Notes: a model not told the origin generated them from the letters alone. A stretch of DNA of 12,907 bases from Alistipes sp. UBA940 (GCA_002293425.1 DBDE01000017.1:1-12907), one strand, 5' to 3'; counted from the stretch's first letter, positions 3,906 to 12,841 are shown. Translations and numbers: made by a program.

Positions 3906-5657
3906 ATGATGAGAATATTTTTATCTGTTGTTGCCGTGTTGTCGCTTTGCTCGTGGAAACCTGCGGGCGATAAGATTATGACCAGTTGGGGAGAGAATTT
4001 GGATCCGGCCAATGTTCATTCCGAGTATCCCAGGCCGCAGTTGGAGCGGGGTGAGTGGATGAACCTGAACGGGTTGTGGGATTTGAAGGTGGGCGAGATT
4101 TATGATGGGGAGATTTTGGTCCCGTTTCCCGTCGAGAGCGCGTTGTCGGGTGTCGGGATCCGTGTCGGGGGTGAACGGGAGATGGTTTACAGCAGGGAAT
4201 TTTCGGTTCCGAAGAAGTGGAAGAACAGGCGGGTGATGCTTAATTTCGGGGCAGTGGATTGGCAGACGGAGGTTTTTGTTAATGGCGTGAGTGTTGGTGA
4301 TCATACGGGCGGGTTCACTCCGTTCGGGTTCGATATTACGGATGCTTTGACGGCGGGGGTTAATAGTTTGGTTGTGAAGGTTTGGGACCCCACGGACGGG
4401 AGTTTTCAGCCGCGGGGCAAGCAGCAGAACGTTCCGAGCGGAATTTGGTATACGCCGGTGAGTGGGATTTGGCAGACCGTGTGGTTGGAGCCTGTGGCGG
4501 ATAACCATATTGCCGATTTGAGGGTCACGCCGGATATCGACGGCGGGACGCTTTTTGTTAATGCGGATGTCGAGGGAGATGTGCATATCAAGGTGCTGGA
4601 TGGTAAGAAGGTGGTTGCTAAGGTGAGTGGAAAGGGTGGGGAGGAGTTGGCGGTGAAGATGCCCCAGGATATGAGGCTTTGGAGCCCCGAGGATCCGTAC
4701 CTTTATAATATAGAGGTATCGGCGGGCAAAGACAAGGTGAAAAGCTATGCTGGGATGCGGAAGTTTTCGAGGAAGCAGGACGAGAATGGGATTTGGAGGC
4801 TTCAGTTGAATAATAAGGATTATTTCCAGTTCGGTCCGTTGGATCAGGGTTGGTGGCCGGACGGGTTGTATACTGCGCCGAGCGACGAGGCATTGGTTTA
4901 TGATGTGATTAAGACCAAGGAGTGGGGCTTCAATATGATTCGTAAGCACGTGAAGGTGGAGCCGGCGAGGTGGTATTATCACTGCGACAGGTTGGGGATG
5001 ATCGTTTGGCAGGATATGCCCAGCGGTGGCGAGTATCCCGGGTGGAACAATCAGACCTGGTTTGAGGGGCAGGATGGACGCCGTTCGCCGCAGTCGGAGG
5101 ACAATTATTATAAGGAGTGGGAGGAGATAATGGACGACTTCTACTCTTTTACGTGTATCGGTGTGTGGGTTCCGTTCAACGAGGGCTGGGGCCAGTTCAA
5201 GACGCGTCAGGCGGCCGAGTGGACCAGGGAGAAGGACCCGACCAGGTTGGTGAATGCGGCCAGCGGCGGGAACTTCTTTGAGAATTGCGGCGATATATTG
5301 GATTTGCACAACTATCCCGATCCGAAGATGTACCTTTATGATCCGAGTGTGGCGAATGTTTTGGGCGAGTATGGCGGGATCGGTTGGGCTATCGAGGGGC
5401 ATCTTTGGGAGCCTAATCGCAATTGGGGATATGTGCAGTTCGACAGTGCTGAGGGGGTGACGGACGAGTATGTGAAGTTTGCCGAGCAGTTGTATGACTT
5501 TGTCGAGAAGGGATTCGGGGCGGCGGTTTATACCCAGACGACCGATGTGGAGATTGAGGTGAATGGGCTGATGACTTATGACAGGAAGAAGATCAAGGTG
5601 GATGAGGCAAGGGTGCGGGAGGTGAATTTGAAGCTTGTCAATTCGTTGTCGGAATAG
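3906..5657 (+). CDS. glycoside hydrolase family 2 enzyme (beta-galactosidase/glucuronidase clan), exported
   Basis: From the ATG at 3906 the protein has 583 residues; the open frame allows a TTG start at 3897, which is less likely, and ATG 3909 is equally possible. Residues 1-20 form a signal peptide (RIFLSVVAVLSLCSWKP); C15 could be lipidated but the lipobox is imperfect. The GH2 order is visible: a jelly-roll sugar-binding domain (about 50-200, with NLNGLWDL and the PFPVESALSGV motif), an immunoglobulin-like sandwich (about 200-290), and a TIM barrel (about 300-583). GFNMIRKHVK (341-350) and LGMIVWQDMP are typical barrel strands. The acid/base is E426 in WVPFNEGW and the nucleophile E488 in VLGEYGG, both present. 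GH2 enzymes are retaining exo-glycosidases. The galM, galK and galE neighbours favour release of beta-linked galactose, but arabinose, glucuronic acid or mannose cannot be excluded. It probably works in the periplasm on oligosaccharides imported by the SusCD pair that follows. Confidence 0.88.
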   Translation: MMRIFLSVVAVLSLCSWKPAGDKIMTSWGENLDPANVHSEYPRPQLERGEWMNLNGLWDLKVGEIYDGEILVPFPVESALSGVGIRVGGEREMVYSREFSVPKKWKNRRVMLNFGAVDWQTEVFVNGVSVGDHTGGFTPFGFDITDALTAGVNSLVVKVWDPTDGSFQPRGKQQNVPSGIWYTPVSGIWQTVWLEPVADNHIADLRVTPDIDGGTLFVNADVEGDVHIKVLDGKKVVAKVSGKGGEELAVKMPQDMRLWSPEDPYLYNIEVSAGKDKVKSYAGMRKFSRKQDENGIWRLQLNNKDYFQFGPLDQGWWPDGLYTAPSDEALVYDVIKTKEWGFNMIRKHVKVEPARWYYHCDRLGMIVWQDMPSGGEYPGWNNQTWFEGQDGRRSPQSEDNYYKEWEEIMDDFYSFTCIGVWVPFNEGWGQFKTRQAAEWTREKDPTRLVNAASGGNFFENCGDILDLHNYPDPKMYLYDPSVANVLGEYGGIGWAIEGHLWEPNRNWGYVQFDSAEGVTDEYVKFAEQLYDFVEKGFGAAVYTQTTDVEIEVNGLMTYDRKKIKVDEARVREVNLKLVNSLSE

Positions 5658-5714
5658 TTTTGGTTTGTCGATTCTTTAATTAACTATAAATATAACAACT
5701 AATTTATTTTATTT

Positions 5715-8700
5715 ATGAGGAATTTTTTAACTATTGGCAGGAAGTGGATTCTGGTGCCGGCCCTGACGCTCGTTTGCTGGGCGGTCGGTGCACAGAGTTC
5801 GGTGACGATGTCATCTCGGATGACGCCTGAGGCACAGAGTTCGGTGACGGGTGTCATCACGGATGATGCTGGGCAACCTGTTGCGGGCGCAACGGTATCG
5901 GTCCAGGGGACGAGCCGCCTGGCTATCACGGGTGGTGACGGGGTTTACTCTATTGGGACTTCCAATGGAGAGACCCTTGAGTTTGCGTTGTTGGGTTATG
6001 TTTCGCAGTCGGTTCCGGTTGGGACTCAGTCGGTTATCAACGTGACTTTGCGGACCGATGCCCAGATGCTCGAAGATGTGGTGGTTGTGGGTTATGGTAC
6101 GATGCAGAAGCGTCAGGTGACCAGCTCGATCCAGTCGGTGAGTGGTGACGATTTGCCCATCGGTGTGGGTGGTGCGTCGATCGCTCAGCAGTTGCAGGGA
6201 AAGGTTGCTGGTTTGGTGATGCGTGGTACCGATTCACCTAACGCGGATATGGATAACGACAATGCTCGTAATCCTTTCCAGTTGCGCGGTATGGCGTCGA
6301 TTAACGCGTCGAGGGGTCCGCTTGTGGTTATCGACGGTATGCCGGGTGGTGATATGCGCTCGTTGATTCCGGAGGAAATTCAGTCGATCGACGTGTTGAA
6401 GGATGCTTCGGCCGGTGCGATTTACGGTACGAGGGCGACCGGTGGTGTGATCTTGGTTACCACCAAGCAGGCTAAGACCGGTCGTGTTTCGATGACTTAC
6501 ACGGGTGAGGTTAGTTTGAAGAAGGCCTTCGGTGCTCCCGATTTGCTGAGGCGTGACGATTATATCGAGCACGTTGTCGGCGCGGGTGGTAAGACCGACC
6601 ATGGCAGCGATACCGATTGGTGGGATGAAGCTTTGACCGATAATCCCACTTCGCATCGTCACGTTTTGACTTTGCAGGGTGGTGTGGACGATGCCCGTAT
6701 TTTGGGCATGTTGTCTTATGGCAAGAATGTGGGTGTTTTGAGGGGTGATAGCCGTAAGGACTTTTCGGGCCGTTTGAACGCTTCGTTCAAGGTTTTGCAG
6801 GGCTGGGTTGAGATCGGCACCAATATGAGCTATCGTCAGGCAGACAGGAATCGTAGCACTCCGTCGATCGAGACTTTGATGAGGGCTAACCCGACGGAAG
6901 CTGTTTATGATCCGGATAGTGCCACTGGTTGGAACATTTGGACTTATGGCGGTAGCTCGAATGCGGCCGATACGAACACTATCGGTGACGCGGCTTTGAA
7001 GACTCGTGACAGGTTGGATAAGTGGTTCCGTCCGGACGTTTCGTTGAAGGTGAACATTAAGCCTGTTCGCGGGTTGTCGTACCGTCAGACTGCTTCGTAT
7101 GAGAACTTTGAGCGTGAAGATCACGATTTCGATCCTTCGACGGTTTTGGATTCGTACAATAATGGCCGTAAGGGTCGTGCGAGGTTGCAGTTTGAGAAGA
7201 CCGAGTTGATGAATGCCGACGGTTATTTTTCGTATGTTAACGATTTTGGGAAACATTCGATTAATGCTACGGCGGGTTATAGCTATTATCAGAGGGACAG
7301 GGAAGATTTCTGGGCTGAAAACTTCGACTTTTCGAATGATAAGGTTAAGTTCTGGAATTTGGACGAAGGTTCTTATTTGAGGGACGGTCGTGCCAATATG
7401 GACTCGGGCAAGGATATCACCCAGAGGTTGATGGCATATTTTGCCCGTGCAAGTTACTCTTATGACGATAAGTATATGGCTACGGCGTCGATTCGTCACG
7501 AGGGTTCGAGTAAGTTCGGTGCTAATAATCGTTGGGGTACGTTCTGGGCGATTTCTGCCGGTTGGCGTATTTCGAGAGAAGGCTTTATGGAGAACGTGAC
7601 CTGGGTGGACGACTTGAAGATCCGTGCTGCTTATGGTGTGACGGGTAATGAAGGTTTCTCGGCTGACTATGCGGCGAGGATGTATGGTTCGGATACTCGT
7701 TGGATGATGCCGGACGGAAGCTGGGCTTATGCTTATGGTGTTAGCAGGAACATCAATCCAGACCTTGGTTGGGAAGAGAAGAGAGAGTGGAACATCGGTT
7801 TGGACTTCTCGGTGCTGGATAACAGGATTTACGGTTCGTTCGATTGGTATCGCAGGAAGATCCACGGTTTGATCTATGAAGTGGACGTTCCTCAGCCGCC
7901 CAACACCGAGCCGAGGATGCACAAGAACATTGGTGTGATGCAGAATGTGGGTTGGGAGTTGATCCTGGGTGCCGACATTATTCGCGGCAAGAACTGGAGC
8001 TGGAACACCAGCCTGAACCTGAGCCACAACACGACCAAGGTTAACACTTTGTGGGGCAATCAGTCGGAACACACCGGTTGGGCTCCCCACCAGTGGATCG
8101 GTCACTTGTATCGTTTGGAAGAGGGTACGACTGTTGGTAGCTATCACATCTTTAAGCACGCAGGTGTGAACGAAGAGGGTGGTTATTTGGAAGTGTACAA
8201 CAAGGAAGGCGAGGTTATCAATATTAAGGATGCCGGCGACGAGGACCGTATTTATCAGAAGAACTTTATGCCTAAGTTGATCCTGGGTTGGAGCCATAGT
8301 GTTGCTTGGAAGAACCTGAGTCTGGATTTCACTTTGACCAGCTGGATCGATTATGATGTTTGCAACGTGGTTGAGATGTTCTACGGTTTGAATGAGTTGT
8401 CGCAGGGTAACAACAGGACCTATGACGCGATCAACAAGAACGGTAAGATCAAGAGCCAGGGTGCTGCGAGCGATTACTTCATTTATGACGGTACGTTCTT
8501 GAAGCTTCAGAACCTGACTTTGGGTTATACTATTCCGTTGGCAAAGCACACCAACGATTTGGTTCAGAGCGTGAAGGTTTACTTTACGGGGACTAACTTG
8601 TTCCGTATCACGAACTATCCGGGCTTGAATCCCGAGGTGGACATTACGGGCTGGGAAGGTGGTTCGGAGCGTCCGGGCTCTATTTATCCTCAGACCCGTA

Positions 8701-8732
8701 CGTTTACGTTCGGTGCTCAGTTGACTTTCTAA
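5715..8732 (+). CDS. susC: SusC/RagA-family TonB-dependent outer-membrane transporter
   Basis: This 1005-residue protein is the pore of a glycan importer in the outer membrane, driven by TonB. A signal peptide covers residues 1-26 (cleavage likely after VGA). A carboxypeptidase-regulatory-like beta-sandwich follows (about 44-113, from GVITDDAGQPVAGATV). The SusC/RagA signature EDVVVVGYGTMQKRQVTSS lies at 120-138, then the plug domain (about 140-255, with LQGKVAGLV, PLVVIDGMPGG, IDVLKDASAGAIYGTRATGG). The rest is the 22-strand barrel, ending in RTFTFGAQLTF with the terminal phenylalanine needed for outer-membrane assembly. Length is normal. The AT-rich 57-nt gap after the GH2 gene shows no TAnnTTTG element, so co-transcription with the upstream genes is likely. 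The susD gene follows 20 nt downstream. An imperfect 42-nt tandem duplication lies just after the signal peptide. The transported glycan cannot be read from sequence; neighbours point to one containing galactose. Confidence 0.96.
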   Translation: MRNFLTIGRKWILVPALTLVCWAVGAQSSVTMSSRMTPEAQSSVTGVITDDAGQPVAGATVSVQGTSRLAITGGDGVYSIGTSNGETLEFALLGYVSQSVPVGTQSVINVTLRTDAQMLEDVVVVGYGTMQKRQVTSSIQSVSGDDLPIGVGGASIAQQLQGKVAGLVMRGTDSPNADMDNDNARNPFQLRGMASINASRGPLVVIDGMPGGDMRSLIPEEIQSIDVLKDASAGAIYGTRATGGVILVTTKQAKTGRVSMTYTGEVSLKKAFGAPDLLRRDDYIEHVVGAGGKTDHGSDTDWWDEALTDNPTSHRHVLTLQGGVDDARILGMLSYGKNVGVLRGDSRKDFSGRLNASFKVLQGWVEIGTNMSYRQADRNRSTPSIETLMRANPTEAVYDPDSATGWNIWTYGGSSNAADTNTIGDAALKTRDRLDKWFRPDVSLKVNIKPVRGLSYRQTASYENFEREDHDFDPSTVLDSYNNGRKGRARLQFEKTELMNADGYFSYVNDFGKHSINATAGYSYYQRDREDFWAENFDFSNDKVKFWNLDEGSYLRDGRANMDSGKDITQRLMAYFARASYSYDDKYMATASIRHEGSSKFGANNRWGTFWAISAGWRISREGFMENVTWVDDLKIRAAYGVTGNEGFSADYAARMYGSDTRWMMPDGSWAYAYGVSRNINPDLGWEEKREWNIGLDFSVLDNRIYGSFDWYRRKIHGLIYEVDVPQPPNTEPRMHKNIGVMQNVGWELILGADIIRGKNWSWNTSLNLSHNTTKVNTLWGNQSEHTGWAPHQWIGHLYRLEEGTTVGSYHIFKHAGVNEEGGYLEVYNKEGEVINIKDAGDEDRIYQKNFMPKLILGWSHSVAWKNLSLDFTLTSWIDYDVCNVVEMFYGLNELSQGNNRTYDAINKNGKIKSQGAASDYFIYDGTFLKLQNLTLGYTIPLAKHTNDLVQSVKVYFTGTNLFRITNYPGLNPEVDITGWEGGSERPGSIYPQTRTFTFGAQLTF
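5790..5873 (+). repeat. imperfect 42-nt tandem duplication at the 5' end of susC
   Basis: GCACAGAGTTCGGTGACG occurs at 5790-5807 and again at 5832-5849, and each copy is followed by a related 24-nt stretch sharing TGTCATC, CGGATGA and GC. Between the copies the related part is displaced by one base, so the first copy reads AQSSVTMSSRMTPE and the second AQSSVTGVITDDAG. The net length is a multiple of three and the frame is kept. Confidence 0.85.
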
Positions 8733-8752
8733 TCTAAAAAGGTAGAAGAGAT

Positions 8753-10561
8753 ATGAAAAATATTAAGATTTCAATTTTATTTGTTGCGATTGCGGCTTTT
8801 GCCGTGGGGTCGTTCGTTAGCGGCTGTGCGCCGGAGCCGACCTACTATTCGCAAGTGACGCCGGAGCTGTTTTTCGACAGTAAGCAGAAGGTTTATCAGC
8901 GTGCCGGTCGTCCGTTTACACACTGGGCTTGGGCTTTGACGGATGCTACTACGCGTGCTCCGCTGGTTAAGTTCCAGGAGTTCACCACAGACGCTATGGT
9001 TTTCCCGACCCGTTATTCCGACTGGAGTGATGGTGGCAGGTTCGACAGGTGGTATCACCACGAGCTTACACCCAGAACCGAGGAGTTGGGTGACACTTGG
9101 AGGGCTGTTGCGATGGGTATTGCTCAGGCTTGGAGCGCAAAGGAGGATATCGACACGTTGGTTGATGCCGATGCTTTGGGTATGAGTGAGGCCGAGTTGG
9201 CGGCTATTTCTTATGAGCTTCAGGCGTTGGCTGCGTTCTTTTATTTGAACGGGTTGGATATGTGGGGCGGTATGCCGTTGTATGAGAACAACCAGGGCGA
9301 GGCTTTGCCGCGTTCGACGGAGCAGGAGACTTTCGATTATATCGAGAAGTTGTTGACGGAGGCGTTGCCTAATTTGCCCAAGAAGGCTTTGGGTCAGGCA
9401 GAGACGGGTCATATCAACCAGGCTGCTGCGGCGATGATGTTGATGAGGTTGTATTTCAACTCGGAGGCTTATACGGGTGTAGAGATGTTTGACGAGGCGG
9501 CTGAGATGGCCCAGAATGTTATCGATGGCGATTATGGTGCTTATGCTTTGGAAGATGATTGGACCGACATTTTCGGGTATGAGAATCATATGTCGACGGA
9601 GATCATTTGGTCGGTTCCGAGCGAGTATAACGTTAGTGAGCGTATGAGGAATCCGCAGTCGAGCCCTTACAAGTTGGATATTTACTGGGGTATTTCGGAT
9701 GTTGGTGGTCGCGACAATGGTTTTTGTTTGACCCCGAGTTTGGACGTTAATGGTAAGTCTTATGTTCATCCTTCGTCAATTTATGGCAACACCGATCCGA
9801 GCCCTAAGGGTACTTTCCGTTTGGGCAGTCCGTTTGCTAAGTTCCACGACACCGACGTTAGGAAGCAGCTTTACGCTTATGGTCCTGCCACGGGTCAGTG
9901 GCGTGGTCAGTTCCTGATGGGCGAGTTGATCAATCCGGTTACGGGTGCGGCTTGCTATGGTCAGGGCGAACGTCAGGTTCCGCCGGATAGGGTTGTTGTT
10001 TTGGTTGACCAGTTGGCTCGTATCGGGCCGAGCAGCTACGAAAAGGGTCCTGATGGCAAGCCCGATTATTCGAAGCCCGTGTATGATAAAGATCATGGCA
10101 AGGAAGGTTTGGTTTGGGCGGAAGAGGAGTCTGGTATTCGTTTGACCAAGTTCTCGCCCGTTCCTAACGAGGCGGACAGGAGTTTGTTGTGGGATTCCGA
10201 CTTTCCGGTTATCCGTTTGGCTGAGGCTTATTACACTTTGGCCGAGTGCAAGTTGCGTGCAGGTGATAAGACGGGTGCTGCCGAGTTGATCAACACTGTT
10301 CGCGAGCGTTACTTTACGGGTGCCGATCCTCAGGCTGTAACGGTTGCCACTTTGGATGAGTGGAGGATGCTGGATGAGTGGATGATTGAGTTCTTGGGCG
10401 AAGGTCGCCGTCGTACCGACTTGGTTCGTTGGGACAAGTTCACCACCGAGGCTTGGTGGGATCACGAGGCTTCGTCGTCGCACATAAACCGCTTCCCGAT
10501 CCCGCAGGACGCTATCTCCGGGAATCCGCTGTTGGAGCAGAACGACGGGTATGCTAACTAA
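8753..10561 (+). CDS. susD: SusD/RagB-family glycan-binding lipoprotein
   Basis: This 602-residue protein is the surface lid that pairs with the SusC pore and delivers glycan to it. A lipoprotein signal is clear: hydrophobic residues 8-21 then V-S-G-C with C25 as the lipid anchor, followed by APEP. The N-terminal SusD helical (TPR-like) part includes TPRTEELGDTWRAVAMGIAQA and the LNGLDMWGGMPLYE segment that typifies the family. The C-terminal RagB/SusD domain has FPVIRLAEAYYTLAECKLRAG, the EFLGEGRRRTDLVRWDKF box, and RFPIPQDAISGNPLLEQNDGY near the end. All are standard, so the gene is intact. The start at 8753 is preceded by a purine-rich AAAAAGGTAGAAGAG stretch. It is the last gene of its transcription unit, with a terminator 27 nt after the stop. 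Confidence 0.96.
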   Translation: MKNIKISILFVAIAAFAVGSFVSGCAPEPTYYSQVTPELFFDSKQKVYQRAGRPFTHWAWALTDATTRAPLVKFQEFTTDAMVFPTRYSDWSDGGRFDRWYHHELTPRTEELGDTWRAVAMGIAQAWSAKEDIDTLVDADALGMSEAELAAISYELQALAAFFYLNGLDMWGGMPLYENNQGEALPRSTEQETFDYIEKLLTEALPNLPKKALGQAETGHINQAAAAMMLMRLYFNSEAYTGVEMFDEAAEMAQNVIDGDYGAYALEDDWTDIFGYENHMSTEIIWSVPSEYNVSERMRNPQSSPYKLDIYWGISDVGGRDNGFCLTPSLDVNGKSYVHPSSIYGNTDPSPKGTFRLGSPFAKFHDTDVRKQLYAYGPATGQWRGQFLMGELINPVTGAACYGQGERQVPPDRVVVLVDQLARIGPSSYEKGPDGKPDYSKPVYDKDHGKEGLVWAEEESGIRLTKFSPVPNEADRSLLWDSDFPVIRLAEAYYTLAECKLRAGDKTGAAELINTVRERYFTGADPQAVTVATLDEWRMLDEWMIEFLGEGRRRTDLVRWDKFTTEAWWDHEASSSHINRFPIPQDAISGNPLLEQNDGYAN

Positions 10562-10587
10562 TTTTTGATTAGTTATGGTTTTTCAAA

Positions 10588-10621
10588 AGGGACACGCCTG
10601 CAAGGGTGTGTCTCTTTTTTT
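10588..10621 (+). terminator. Rho-independent terminator after susD
   Basis: GACACGCC (10591-10598) pairs with GGTGTGTC (10605-10612), one G-T pair included, around a 6-nt loop, with weaker pairs extending the base. Seven T residues follow. It ends the PUL transcript and abuts the galK promoter. Confidence 0.85.
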
Positions 10622-10623
10622 AT

Positions 10624-10631
10624 TATCTTTG
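10624..10631 (+). promoter_or_regulatory. -7 element of the galK-galE promoter
   Basis: TATCTTTG fits TAnnTTTG and lies 16 nt before the galK start. The -33 position would fall within the terminator arm and shows no exact TTTG. It suggests that galK-galE is a separate transcription unit from susCD. Confidence 0.55.
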
Positions 10632-10647
10632 TGAAAACTATTGACCT

Positions 10648-11784
10648 ATGGTAAAGGATATTTTTTTGGAGAAGTTTGGTGTGGCGGCGGATGGAGTTTG
10701 GGCTTCGCCTGGGCGGGTGAATTTGATTGGCGAGCATACCGATTATAATGGCAGCTTTGTTTTTCCGGGCGCGATAGATAAGGGTATGACGGCGGCGATT
10801 CGGTTGAACGGGACGGATCGGGTGCGTGCTTATGCTATCGATTTGGACGAGACGACGGAGTTTTCTGTCGACGATCCGCAGCCGCCTAAGGAAGGTTGGG
10901 CTAAGTATATTTATGGCGTTTGCCGCGAGATGGGCAAGCGCGGGGTGAAGGTAGGCGGGTTTGATACGGCTTTTTCGGGCGATGTTCCGTTGGGTGCTGG
11001 GATGTCGTCGAGTGCGGCGTTGGAGAGCGTTTATGCTTTTGCGATCAATGAATTGTTTGATGGCGGGGTGGATAAGATGGAGTTGGCGCGGGTTGGTCAG
11101 GCTACGGAGCACAATTACGTCGGGGTGATGTGTGGGATTATGGACCAGTTTGCGTCGGTGTTTGGCAAGAGGGGCAATTTGATAAGGCTGGATACGCGGA
11201 GTATGGAGTATGAGTATTTCCCGTTTGATCCGAAGGGGTATAAGTTGGTGTTGCTCGATACGCTGGTTAAGCACGAGTTGGCGTCGAGTGCTTATAATCA
11301 GCGTCGGCAGTCGTGCGAGGCGGTTGTTGCGGCGATGGCGAAGCGTCATCCGGAGGTGAAGTTTTTGCGTGATGCCGATATGGCGATGTTGGATGAGGTG
11401 AGGGGCGAGGTGAGTGCGGAGGATGCTATGCGGGCGGAGTATGTGATCGGCGAGACGCAGCGGGTGCTGGATGTTTGCGAGGCGTTGGAGCGGGGTGATT
11501 ACCAGACTGTTGGGGAGAGAATGTACCAGACGCACGACGGGATGAGCCGGTTGTATGAGGTTAGTTGCGAGGAGTTGGATTTCCTCAATGATATTGCTCG
11601 GGAGTGCGGTGTGACGGGATCGCGGGTTATGGGTGGCGGTTTCGGCGGGTGTACGATCAATTTGGTGAAGGACGGGCTTTACGATGGGTTCATTTCTACC
11701 GCTAAGGAGAAGTACAAGGCTAAGTACGGCAAGGAGCCCAAGGTTTACGATGTGGTTATAAGCGATGGTGCGCGCAGGTTATGA
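10648..11784 (+). CDS. galK: galactokinase
   Basis: This 378-residue cytoplasmic GHMP kinase transfers phosphate from ATP to galactose, giving alpha-galactose-1-phosphate, the entry step of the Leloir pathway. The galactokinase signature GRVNLIGEHTDYNG is at 22-35, with the catalytic R23 and sugar-contacting E29 and D32. The ATP-binding loop PLGAGMSSSAAL is at 114-125. The catalytic base is D166 in GIMDQF, and the third GHMP motif GGGFGG is at 329-334. Length is normal for the family (380-390 residues). The signature at the N-terminus separates it from mevalonate or homoserine kinases. No signal peptide is present. The start at 10648 follows a TAnnTTTG promoter, and the stop overlaps galE as ATGA (11781-11784). 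The uridylyltransferase partner galT is not in this window. Confidence 0.96.
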   Translation: MVKDIFLEKFGVAADGVWASPGRVNLIGEHTDYNGSFVFPGAIDKGMTAAIRLNGTDRVRAYAIDLDETTEFSVDDPQPPKEGWAKYIYGVCREMGKRGVKVGGFDTAFSGDVPLGAGMSSSAALESVYAFAINELFDGGVDKMELARVGQATEHNYVGVMCGIMDQFASVFGKRGNLIRLDTRSMEYEYFPFDPKGYKLVLLDTLVKHELASSAYNQRRQSCEAVVAAMAKRHPEVKFLRDADMAMLDEVRGEVSAEDAMRAEYVIGETQRVLDVCEALERGDYQTVGERMYQTHDGMSRLYEVSCEELDFLNDIARECGVTGSRVMGGGFGGCTINLVKDGLYDGFISTAKEKYKAKYGKEPKVYDVVISDGARRL

Positions 11785-12803
11785 AGAAACATAATGTTTT
11801 GATCACGGGCGGCGCGGGTTACATTGGGTCGCATACCGCCGTGGAGCTGATTGAGGCGGGGTATGGGGTGATTGTCGCTGACAATTTGTATAATTCCACT
11901 TTGGCGGCGGTGGAGGGTGTGCGGAAGATTACGGGGGTGGATGTGCCGTTCGAGCAGGTCGATTGTTGCGATGAGGAGGCTTTGCGGGGTGTGTTTGAGC
12001 GGTATGAGTTCGATTCGGCTATCCATTTTGCGGCTTATAAGGCGGTGGGTGAGTCGGTGGAGCGGCCGTTGAAGTATTATGAGAACAATGTGGGGTCGTT
12101 TGTTGTTTTGATGAAGTTGATGGGGGAGTTCGGGCGGAGGAATGTGCTGTTTTCGTCGTCGGCCACGGTTTATGGCGAGGCTCGTGAGCTGCCGGTCACC
12201 GAGAGCACACCGAGGCTTCCCGCAACCAGTCCTTACGGCAATACAAAGCAGATTTGCGAGGATATTTTGAGGGATTGCGTCGCTTCTTCCGAAGGCGGGG
12301 TGTGTGGTATTTCGCTCAGGTATTTCAATCCGGTGGGGGCGCATCCCAGCGCGCTTATCGGGGAGTTGCCGCGGGGTGTGCCGGGCAATTTGGTGCCTTT
12401 TATCACTCAGACTGCGGCGGGTGTTCGCGCGAAGTTGAGCATTTTCGGGAACGATTATCCCACTCCGGACGGGACTGCGCTTCGGGACTATATTGATGTT
12501 GTGGATTTGGCGCGGGCTCATGTGGCGGCGGTTTCGAGGTTGGTGGAGGGACGGGCTGAGGCGGGTTATGAGGTTTTTAATATTGGGACGGGGCGGCCGG
12601 TTTCGGTTTTGGAGTTGGTTCGGGTTTTCGAGGATGCGACGGGTGTGAGGCTTAATTATGGGTTTGCGCCGCGGCGTGCGGGGGATGTTCCGGCGGTTTG
12701 GGCGGATGTGCGGTTGGCTAACGAGAAGCTGGGTTGGACGGCTGTGAGCCCTCTTGCCGACACGCTCCGCAATGCCTGGAAGTGGGAGCAGAAAAATAGT
12801 TGA
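11781..12803 (+). CDS. galE: UDP-glucose 4-epimerase
   Basis: This 340-residue NAD-dependent enzyme of the extended short-chain dehydrogenase family interconverts UDP-galactose and UDP-glucose. The NAD-binding motif GGAGYIG is at 10-16, FAAYKAVGES at 83-92, and the catalytic triad S127 (SSSATVYG), Y152 and K156 (YGNTK) corresponds to S124, Y149 and K153 of E. coli GalE. RYFNPVGAHPS and ALRDYIDVVDLARAH are further family marks. Length matches E. coli GalE (338). It is co-translated with galK through a 4-nt overlap. It lets the cell feed imported galactose into glycolysis or cell-surface sugar synthesis, and makes UDP-galactose from glucose when galactose is absent. The gene is intact. Confidence 0.96.
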   Translation: MKKHNVLITGGAGYIGSHTAVELIEAGYGVIVADNLYNSTLAAVEGVRKITGVDVPFEQVDCCDEEALRGVFERYEFDSAIHFAAYKAVGESVERPLKYYENNVGSFVVLMKLMGEFGRRNVLFSSSATVYGEARELPVTESTPRLPATSPYGNTKQICEDILRDCVASSEGGVCGISLRYFNPVGAHPSALIGELPRGVPGNLVPFITQTAAGVRAKLSIFGNDYPTPDGTALRDYIDVVDLARAHVAAVSRLVEGRAEAGYEVFNIGTGRPVSVLELVRVFEDATGVRLNYGFAPRRAGDVPAVWADVRLANEKLGWTAVSPLADTLRNAWKWEQKNS

Positions 12804-12819
12804 GAGTGGAGAATTTTTT

Positions 12820-12836
12820 CGGCCTCTGCGAGGCCG
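12820..12836. other. 7-bp inverted repeat after galE
   Basis: CGGCCTC (12820-12826) and GAGGCCG (12830-12836) pair around a 3-nt loop. A T-run lies before it, not after, on the + strand, and no T-run follows on the minus strand either, so it is not a standard intrinsic terminator. It is nevertheless the only strong hairpin near the galE stop. Confidence 0.45.
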
Positions 12837-12841
12837 TCAAA

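Noticed and set aside
6234..8549. A 771-codon minus-strand open frame opposite susC (similar long ones lie opposite the GH2, susD and galK genes)
   Set aside because: These arise because the sense genes rarely use codons whose reverse complement is a stop (TTA, CTA, TCA). The translations are rich in R, T, I, P and H without motifs, and the sense proteins are unmistakable.
12180..12310. Local change toward C-ending codons within galE
   Set aside because: The stretch covers the conserved catalytic region, the protein sequence is continuous and normal, and the shift is too short to argue for recombination by eye.
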